A DNA stretch of 10,899 nt from Methanobacteriota archaeon. GTDB taxonomy: Archaea; Halobacteriota; Methanomicrobia; Methanomicrobiales; Methanoculleaceae. The first letter of the stretch is position 1, and each line of letters starts with the position of its first letter. The DNA is taken from contig JAEWMO010000085.1 in the NCBI GenBank assembly GCA_023457135.1, forward strand, positions 1 through 10,899. Reading direction: 5' to 3'. The notes under the pieces are model-generated. The model worked only from the letters and a program-made list of their open reading frames with translations. It made no database searches and was not told the origin of the DNA. The position numbers were made by a program, and so were the translations under genes. Shown here one piece after another: positions 6,074-10,899 of this stretch.

Positions 6074-6715
6074 TCACCCGAAATATGACGTCATCTTCTC
6101 GTACAACTCGTCCACGTTATTTCCTTCAAGGCCGGATATTGAGATCACGGGGTGCTGGGGAAACGCACTCTTGATCCGCGCGGGTGAAGCATCAGGAAGA
6201 TCGTTCTTGTTCGCGACGATCAGGACCGGAAGTTTCCGGCTCTCGACGATCCCGACGAGCATGATGTTCACCTGCTGGAACGGGTCCTGCGTCGCGTCAA
6301 GCATGTAGATGACGCCGTCGATATCCTCGCGGAGCCAGTGCATCGCCTCGGCAACACCCTCGGTCGCCTCACGTGCCCGCTTGATCGCCTCCTCCTTCTC
6401 GATGCCGTACTCGACGAACTCGTTGTAGTCGATCTTGGTCGTCACACCGGGCGTATCGACGATATCGATGGTGACCGAGTTGCCGTTCTGGCCCGTGATG
6501 GTGATGTCTTCCCTGCGCCGTACACGGCGGGTCTCGTGAGGCACCTCACTGACCGGTCCGACCGCATCGCCGACCCAGTCACGAACAATCCTGTTTGCAA
6601 GCGTCGTCTTGCCTGCATTGGGAGGCCCGTATATCCCGATGCGGCAGGTCCGCTTCTTAAAGAGCGCCTTCAAGAGACGTGAGATCTTTTGTTTTGTACG
6701 AACGAAGAACGTCAT
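6074..6715 (-). CDS. Archaeal Era-like small GTPase
   Basis: A 213-residue GTP-binding protein with a basic N-terminus (about 25 residues, several Lys and Arg). It has all main GTPase motifs: P-loop GPPNAGKTT (30-38), switch I threonine in HETRRV (around Thr62), DTPG (87-90), NKND (169-172) and a SISGL G5-like loop (192-196). The acidic/basic helix at 100-125 sits between switch II and G4. It resembles archaeal Era/Der-like GTPases with no extra C-terminal KH domain, so RNA contact, if any, might be provided by the zinc-ribbon or DUF2073 partner. The ATG at 6715 has GGAG four bases upstream. It is first in a three-gene operon and diverges from the CBS operon. GTP hydrolysis is expected from the motifs; the target is unknown, with ribosome-related roles only inferred from Era homology. 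Confidence 0.9.
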   Translation of the reverse strand: MTFFVRTKQKISRLLKALFKKRTCRIGIYGPPNAGKTTLANRIVRDWVGDAVGPVSEVPHETRRVRRREDITITGQNGNSVTIDIVDTPGVTTKIDYNEFVEYGIEKEEAIKRAREATEGVAEAMHWLREDIDGVIYMLDATQDPFQQVNIMLVGIVESRKLPVLIVANKNDLPDASPARIKSAFPQHPVISISGLEGNNVDELYEKMTSYFG

Positions 6716-6746
6716 TCAGCTCCCTCTGATAGGCCAATTTACCTAC

Positions 6747-6787
6747 ACTCAGGTGAGTATGGCACCCGGGAATAAATATAATTATAT
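6747..6787 (-). promoter_or_regulatory. Putative promoter of the GTPase operon
   Basis: An AT-rich block containing the perfect palindrome ATATAATTATAT (6776-6787) gives a TATA-like box on the minus strand. The expected start is near 6750, a leader of roughly 35 nt. The inverted repeat ACTCA-GG-TGAGT (6747-6758) overlaps the predicted start and could be an operator. Confidence 0.45.
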
Positions 6788-6849
6788 GTTCTGTCCGGCG
6801 CGTGCTCCCCATTTTGGAGGAAAACAGCAATCCCGGAAGGTGAGAATTC

Positions 6850-6857
6850 TTTTATAG
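6850..6857 (+). promoter_or_regulatory. Putative TATA box of the CBS operon
   Basis: TTTTATAG lies just past the small palindrome AGAATTCT (6843-6850). Usual archaeal spacing puts the start near 6880, giving a leader of about 45 nt before ATG 6925. The leader holds GGAGAATC twice (6885-6892 and 6915-6922), the second serving as the Shine-Dalgarno site. Confidence 0.5.
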
Positions 6858-6924
6858 TGTTGAAACCTAGATACACTTGCACCTGGAGAATCGGCCCTTA
6901 TAGCGACCAGATCAGGAGAATCCC

Positions 6925-7488
6925 ATGATGAATAATAGCGATACGATCCGCTTCGAGACACGCGTGCCAGTCAGGGAGGTCATGCAGAGCCATCCAACGA
7001 CCATCGATGTGGGAGAGAGCGTCGCCCAGGCGGCACAGATCATGTGCCGCGACGAGGTCGGGAGTTGTATTGTATTGCAGAACAACCTGCCCACCGGGAT
7101 CGTCACCGAGGAGGACATCAACTGCAAGGTTGTGGCAAAAGACATAAAGCCCAGCAGCATTCAGGTCAGCGAGATCATGAGCACCCCGTTGATCACCATC
7201 AGTTCCGACAGGCTTGTCGGGGATGCCGCGGCGATGATGGTGAAGCACCGTGTCCGCAGGCTTCCCGTCGTCGAGAACCAGATGGTCATCGGGATCGTGA
7301 CTGTTCGGGATATCCTCACCGTCGCGGCAGAGGTGAACGAGTTGCTTGCGGACCTTATCGAGATCAACCGCGAGGAGGAGTATGCTATGGGCGTCTGCGA
7401 CCGGTGCGGAAACATGTCCGACGATCTCTCGAGAGTCGACAACCTTATGCTCTGCCCCGCCTGTCGGGAGGAGGAGCAGTTGCTATGA
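6925..7488 (+). CDS. CBS-pair protein with C-terminal zinc ribbon
   Basis: This 187-residue protein has one Bateman module: CBS motif 1 at about 14-70 (ending GIVTEEDI) and CBS motif 2 at about 78-135 (ending GIVTVRDI). Both carry the G-x-x-[S/T]-x-x-D signature that contacts adenosine-ligand ribose in many CBS proteins. A short helical linker (136-155) leads to a zinc ribbon with Cys158-x2-Cys161 and Cys177-x2-Cys180 (CDRCG, CPACR). Start: AGGAG (6914-6918) precedes ATG 6925; ATG 6928 is an alternative. It is the first gene of the operon, and its stop overlaps the next start (ATGA). The zinc ribbon is the only non-CBS domain in the operon, so it is the best candidate for contacting nucleic acid or a partner protein. 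The ligand is unknown. Confidence 0.92.
   Translation: MMNNSDTIRFETRVPVREVMQSHPTTIDVGESVAQAAQIMCRDEVGSCIVLQNNLPTGIVTEEDINCKVVAKDIKPSSIQVSEIMSTPLITISSDRLVGDAAAMMVKHRVRRLPVVENQMVIGIVTVRDILTVAAEVNELLADLIEINREEEYAMGVCDRCGNMSDDLSRVDNLMLCPACREEEQLL
7466..7476 (+). promoter_or_regulatory. Internal ribosome binding site for the second CBS gene
   Basis: GGGAGGAGGAG lies inside the end of the first CBS gene, eight bases before ATG 7485. It decides the start of the second gene, whose reading frame is open far upstream in a spurious, codon-poor extension. Confidence 0.7.
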
Positions 7489-8240
7489 AAGTGGCCGAAA
7501 ACCTCATGAGACTTATTCCCACCCTGCGTCACGACGAGTACGTCACGAAAGCACGCAGCATTCTCCGGGACGATGTCTTTCGCGAACTCTACGTCCTCGA
7601 CGACCGAGATCGCCTGATAGGCTACCTCGATATATCCGACGTTCTGCGGGTGATGGACACCAAGTCGAACGTCACCGTTGGGGGATTTATCAGGGAGGCG
7701 GCGCAAGTCGCCCCGACAACGCCCCTCAAAGAGGTCGGCCTCGCGATACTGGACGCACGGACAAACAGCGCCGCGATCGTCGACGAAGATGGAGCGGTCC
7801 TTGGCGGAGTGCTCTTCTCCGAGCTCTTCCCCATCCTGATCTCCCGCAACGCGATCCCCGGCAGGGTCGAGGATGTCATGTCGCGGGAGGCCGTCACCAG
7901 CACGCCGGAGAACCCGGTCCTCAAGATCTACAGCCTGATCGTCGTGAGCGGCTTTGTCGCGTTCCCGGTAGTGCAGAAGAAGGAGACCATCGGCATCGTC
8001 TCGCGCCGCGACCTCCTGCGCGCCGGAAGCATCCGCAGCTCGGTGAAGAACCAGGCCGAGACCACCGTGGAGCGGGTGATGACGACGCCCGTCATCACGG
8101 TGACACCCGATGACTCGATTGCGGCGGCGAGCCGGCTGATGGTCGAACACGACATCAGCATCCTTCCGGTCATCGATGAGAGGAGGCATCTGGTCGGTGT
8201 TATCGACCGCCACGATGTTCTGAGCAGCCTCCCCCGTTGA
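7485..8240 (+). CDS. Four-CBS-motif protein, divergent first half
   Basis: ATG 7485 overlaps the preceding stop (ATGA), giving 251 residues with four CBS motifs at about 3-57, 66-118, 128-180 and 196-250. The ligand signatures read GYLDISDV, GGVLFSEL, GIVSRRDL and GVIDRHDV. Only the third keeps the G-x-x-[S/T]-x-x-D form, so nucleotide binding is expected mainly in the second Bateman module, if anywhere. The first half is also unusual in lacking the typical RRLPVVD strand, having LYVLDDRDRLIG and AAIVDEDGAVLG instead. The final module (RVMTTPVITVTPDDSIAAAS... ISILPVIDE) is classic. There is no catalytic, membrane or DNA-binding domain. It may have a structural or dimerising role beside the more canonical sister proteins. 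Translation is probably coupled to both neighbours' messages. Confidence 0.9.
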   Translation: MKVAENLMRLIPTLRHDEYVTKARSILRDDVFRELYVLDDRDRLIGYLDISDVLRVMDTKSNVTVGGFIREAAQVAPTTPLKEVGLAILDARTNSAAIVDEDGAVLGGVLFSELFPILISRNAIPGRVEDVMSREAVTSTPENPVLKIYSLIVVSGFVAFPVVQKKETIGIVSRRDLLRAGSIRSSVKNQAETTVERVMTTPVITVTPDDSIAAASRLMVEHDISILPVIDERRHLVGVIDRHDVLSSLPR

Positions 8241-8278
8241 GCATCTCCGAACGCTATTATCCCCAGAGGAGTGATACA

Positions 8279-9226
8279 ATGCAACCGAACTCCAATAATT
8301 TTGAGAGAAACCCGGCTGACAGGCTCCTGAAGATGCCGGGCAAACGCGAACGCGGGCCTGTCGACTTCAAGACGAGGATCGCAGGGAACGAGGGTGAGAT
8401 CATGGCGATCGCGACGCGGTCCGTCGTGACGGCCCAGCAGACCACTCCGATCATCCAGGCGGTCGAGATCATGACCCGCGAAGGGTTCCGGAGGCTGCCG
8501 GTCGTCGATGCCGGGACCCACCGTCTCCGCGGTATCGTGACCGTCGGGGACATCATCAACTTCATGGGCGGCGGCGACAAGTTCAACCTCGTGCAGGTGA
8601 AGCACGGGGGGAACTTCCTTGCCGCCATCAACGAGGGTCTGCGCGAGATCATGACCCCGCACCTGGTCACCATGCCCGTCTCCGGGAGCATCGCCGATGC
8701 GGTCGATATCATCGTCAACCGCAACATCGGCGGGATCCCCGTCGTCGACGGGGAGGAGGACTTAAGAGGCATCGTGACCGAACGGGACGTGCTGAAGGTG
8801 CTCACCACCGAGGGCTCGAGCCGCACGGCCGAGGACGTCATGAAGGCGTCGGTCCGCGTCACCAGCCCCGACACCTCGATCGGCAACGTCTGCAGGGAGA
8901 TGGTGAAGTGCAGGTTCCGGCGGCTGCCGGTCGTCGCGGACGAGGTCCTCTGCGGGATCGTCACCGCCACCGATATCATGACCTACCTCGGGAAGGGCAA
9001 GGTCTTTGAGCGGCTGACGACCGGAGACTCCGCCGAGGTGATGGGGACGCCGGTGCGGTCGCTCCTCTCCGGGGAGCTCTACACCATCGCGCCGGACCGG
9101 AACATCCACGATATCGCCGTCGAGATGATCCGGCGGCGGGTCGGGGCCCTGCCCGTCATCGAAGACTCCCACCTGGTCGGGCTCGTGACGGAGTACGATC
9201 TCGTGAAGGCATTCTCCGAGGAGTGA
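8279..9226 (+). CDS. Four-CBS-motif protein with conserved N-terminal extension, all signatures intact
   Basis: GAGGAGTGAT at 8266-8275 sets ATG 8279; the in-frame TTG at 8237 overlapping the previous stop has no such support. The 315 residues start with a 40-residue basic extension (RLLKMPGKRERGPVDFKTRI) that I recognise as recurring in methanogen CBS proteins. CBS motifs follow at about 42-96, 121-175, 184-236 and 252-313. All four ligand signatures are intact: GIVTVGDI, GIVTERDV, GIVTATDI and GLVTEYDL. The insert between motifs 1 and 2 (INFMGGGDKFNLVQVKHGGN) is also typical of this archaeal subgroup. This is the most canonical four-motif member and the best candidate for nucleotide or SAM binding. 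It lies 38 bases after the second gene and 6 bases before the fourth. Cytoplasmic; the output partner is unknown. Confidence 0.93.
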   Translation: MQPNSNNFERNPADRLLKMPGKRERGPVDFKTRIAGNEGEIMAIATRSVVTAQQTTPIIQAVEIMTREGFRRLPVVDAGTHRLRGIVTVGDIINFMGGGDKFNLVQVKHGGNFLAAINEGLREIMTPHLVTMPVSGSIADAVDIIVNRNIGGIPVVDGEEDLRGIVTERDVLKVLTTEGSSRTAEDVMKASVRVTSPDTSIGNVCREMVKCRFRRLPVVADEVLCGIVTATDIMTYLGKGKVFERLTTGDSAEVMGTPVRSLLSGELYTIAPDRNIHDIAVEMIRRRVGALPVIEDSHLVGLVTEYDLVKAFSEE

Positions 9227-9232
9227 GAGAGT

Positions 9233-10072
9233 ATGCGTGCCATTGATGTGATGTCTGCCCCGGTGTACGTCGTTGCACCGGCCGATAACGTCGCCTATGC
9301 GCGACGCCTTATGCTGAAGCACCGCGTATCGAGGCTGCCCGTCATGGAGGGGGAAGAACTCCGGGGCATCCTCACCAAGAAGGATATCGCCTTCCGGCTC
9401 AGGCAGACAGAGCCGGCCTGGCGAAGGCGCCCGATCGACCGGATCCCGGTCAGCATCCTGATGGCACAGGACCCGATCACCGTGACGCCGGAGACCGGCA
9501 TCCGTGCCGTTGCGGCGACGATGCTCGACCGCGACATATCGGGGCTGCCGGTCATCGACGAGGGGAAGGTCGTCGGCATCGTCACCAAACGGGACGTTGT
9601 GCGTTCAGCCCATGTGGGGGGACTCACGGCCCGGGTCGATGAGATCATGGAAGACGCGGTCACGGTCAACCGCTATCACTCGCTGGACCACGTCATCGAC
9701 ACGATAAAAGGAAAAAACGATAAACTTATTGTCGTAAATGACAATGGTAGCCTTGCGGGCATTATAACGGAAAGCAACCTCGCATTTTACGAGTATCTTG
9801 ATGAGCGGATGAACCTGCCGAGAAGAGATGTGACTCACCTCAGGAAGGAGGAACCCGCAGGGCAGAAGCGCTTCAGATACGTCGTTGAGGTATCGGCAGT
9901 GGCAGAAGACATCATGAGCCGCCCGGTCATCACCGTCCGACCTGACGCATCCCTCCAGGATGCCGTGGGGCTGATGCTGGAGAACCAGATCAACAGCCTT
10001 GTGGTCGTGGATGACGACGGTATCCGGGGCATGCTCAAGAGAGATGATATTATCAAGGAAGTGGCAAAATGA
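9233..10072 (+). CDS. Four-CBS-motif protein with split modules
   Basis: GAGGAG at 9218-9223, inside the previous gene's last codons, precedes ATG 9233; the genes are 6 bases apart. The 279 residues hold CBS motifs at about 3-57, 75-125, 135-186 and 225-276. Signatures are GILTKKDI, GIVTKRDV, GIITESNL (Asp replaced by Asn) and GMLKRDDI (Ser/Thr replaced by Lys), so the first module looks ligand competent and the second weaker. Two basic linkers stand out: TEPAWRRRPIDR (59-70) and a 38-residue spacer rich in Arg, Lys and Glu (187-224) between motifs 3 and 4. DNA encoding motif 3 (about 9701-9806) is visibly more AT-rich than its surroundings, with AAAAGG and AAAAAAC runs. The stop overlaps the next start (ATGA). 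No other domain is present. Confidence 0.92.
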   Translation: MRAIDVMSAPVYVVAPADNVAYARRLMLKHRVSRLPVMEGEELRGILTKKDIAFRLRQTEPAWRRRPIDRIPVSILMAQDPITVTPETGIRAVAATMLDRDISGLPVIDEGKVVGIVTKRDVVRSAHVGGLTARVDEIMEDAVTVNRYHSLDHVIDTIKGKNDKLIVVNDNGSLAGIITESNLAFYEYLDERMNLPRRDVTHLRKEEPAGQKRFRYVVEVSAVAEDIMSRPVITVRPDASLQDAVGLMLENQINSLVVVDDDGIRGMLKRDDIIKEVAK

Positions 10073-10851
10073 GCGACAGATTTCAGTTACTTGTCAAAGA
10101 TGTGATGGCAAAACCGATCACCATCGCGAAATCCGCCTTTGTCAGCGAAGCGCTCGACAAGATGCTCGGTGAGGGCGTCGACCCGCTGATCGTGACCAAC
10201 AACGGCACGGTCATCGGCACCACATCGCGGGCGGCTATCGCCGAGACGCTCGGGAGCAAGAAGACCCAGGCGCTGAAAGCCACATCCATCCACGTCGCGA
10301 ACACGGTCGAGGAGAACTTCACCTCCGCATACCCGGACCAGAGCATCGATGTTCTGGTGCCGCTGCTCCAGCACTATAAGCTCGTTGTGGTGCTGGACGC
10401 CGACCACCGCCTGATCGGGCAGGTGACGGCAGGGGACATCCTGAAGGTGCTCCGGCCGGCAGGCGGCATCCTGGACGTCATGGAGCCGGCCCACACCATC
10501 CAGAGTGAGGAGCGGGCCGTTCACCTCCGCCGGAGGATGCTCGACCACGAGATCAACCGGTTCATCGTCGAGGACGGCGACACGGCACTCGGGATCGTCA
10601 CGGAGACCGATGTCGCAAAAGCCCTCCACGCGATCAAGGACCTCGTGGAGGGGACCCACCAGGACTACCGGATCCGGAACCTTCTGGTGCGGGACATCAT
10701 GACCACGCCTCTGATCTCGGTGGACGCGAACACGGACGTCTCCGACGTCATCGACCTGATGCTCAAGAAGAACATCAGCTCCGTCCCGATCACGCAGGCC
10801 GGCAAGATCGCGGGCCTCGTGACCCGGAACTCGCTTGTTCAGGCGCTGTAA
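10069..10851 (+). CDS. Four-CBS-motif protein, last gene of operon
   Basis: ATG 10069 overlaps the preceding stop; only a weak AAGGAAG lies upstream, so translation probably depends on coupling. The 260 residues carry CBS motifs at about 8-60, 73-127, 134-188 and 206-258. Signatures are GTTSRAAI, GQVTAGDI, GIVTETDV and GLVTRNSL; the first and last lack the Asp, while the middle two are intact. This alternation would leave one competent site in each Bateman module. The N-terminal MSDRFQLLVKDVMAKP resembles the opening of the fourth protein's motifs, in keeping with duplication. Loops such as DPLIVTNNGTVIG replace the usual LPVVD. A poly-T stretch follows 20 bases after the stop. Its function is not recognisable beyond ligand sensing or oligomerisation. 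Confidence 0.92.
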   Translation: MSDRFQLLVKDVMAKPITIAKSAFVSEALDKMLGEGVDPLIVTNNGTVIGTTSRAAIAETLGSKKTQALKATSIHVANTVEENFTSAYPDQSIDVLVPLLQHYKLVVVLDADHRLIGQVTAGDILKVLRPAGGILDVMEPAHTIQSEERAVHLRRRMLDHEINRFIVEDGDTALGIVTETDVAKALHAIKDLVEGTHQDYRIRNLLVRDIMTTPLISVDANTDVSDVIDLMLKKNISSVPITQAGKIAGLVTRNSLVQAL

Positions 10852-10871
10852 CGCGCCCCGGATAACACTAC

Positions 10872-10878
10872 TTTTTTT
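10872..10878 (+). terminator. Poly-T terminator of the CBS operon
   Basis: Seven consecutive T residues on the plus strand, 20 bases after the last CBS stop codon, match the U-run termination signal used by archaeal RNA polymerase. No strong hairpin precedes it, which archaea do not require. Confidence 0.55.
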
Positions 10879-10899
10879 CGGGCGGCGGGGTGGCCGGCC

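Noticed and set aside
7044..7484. Upstream in-frame extension of the second CBS gene
   Set aside because: It overlaps the first CBS gene entirely and is His/Arg/Gly-rich nonsense; the ATG at 7485 has a strong ribosome binding site.
7161..8279. Long minus-strand open frame opposite the CBS genes
   Set aside because: The opposite strand encodes unmistakable CBS motifs with ribosome binding sites; this frame has neither.

Overview
The window looks like a piece of a methanogenic archaeon chromosome, most likely Methanomicrobiales and close to Methanoculleus. This rests on TATA-box promoters, euryarchaeal type IV pilin-like proteins, an archaea-specific trio (Era-like GTPase, DUF2073, zinc ribbon), a dense run of CBS-domain genes and generally GC-rich coding. 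The assignment comes from recognising the families, not from a database search.

Layout. (1) 1-3239, plus strand: three co-oriented genes for cell-surface, pilin-like proteins. The first is cut by the window edge. The next two are full length and share a membrane anchor plus a first extracellular module, but carry unrelated C-terminal domains; one of these has beta-helix-like repeats. (2) 3395-3616, plus strand: a solitary HicB-like antitoxin gene with its own near-leaderless promoter and no HicA toxin gene beside it. (3) 3617-3854: a convergent intergenic stretch rich in inverted repeats. (4) 3855-5024, minus strand: a KamA-family radical SAM/PLP aminomutase behind a long leader with several predicted hairpins. 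It lacks the two aspartates that bind lysine in true lysine 2,3-aminomutase. (5) 5300-6715, minus strand: a tight operon reading GTPase, DUF2073, zinc ribbon. (6) 6716-6924: a divergent promoter region. (7) 6925-10851, plus strand: a five-gene, tightly coupled operon in which every protein is built from CBS motifs. There are 18 motifs in total, with a C-terminal zinc ribbon on the first protein, and a poly-T terminator candidate follows.

How the parts work together. The pilin-like genes probably build or decorate a surface structure. The GTPase trio is a conserved archaeal module of unknown function, plausibly acting near the ribosome or RNA. The CBS operon contains no recognisable enzyme, transporter or DNA-binding domain, so it looks like a dedicated multi-subunit ligand sensor, perhaps for adenine nucleotides or SAM, acting on partners encoded elsewhere. 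It and the GTPase operon diverge from one 209-bp control region. The two most interesting points are this CBS-only operon and the KamA protein, whose active site suggests an acidic amino-acid substrate rather than lysine.
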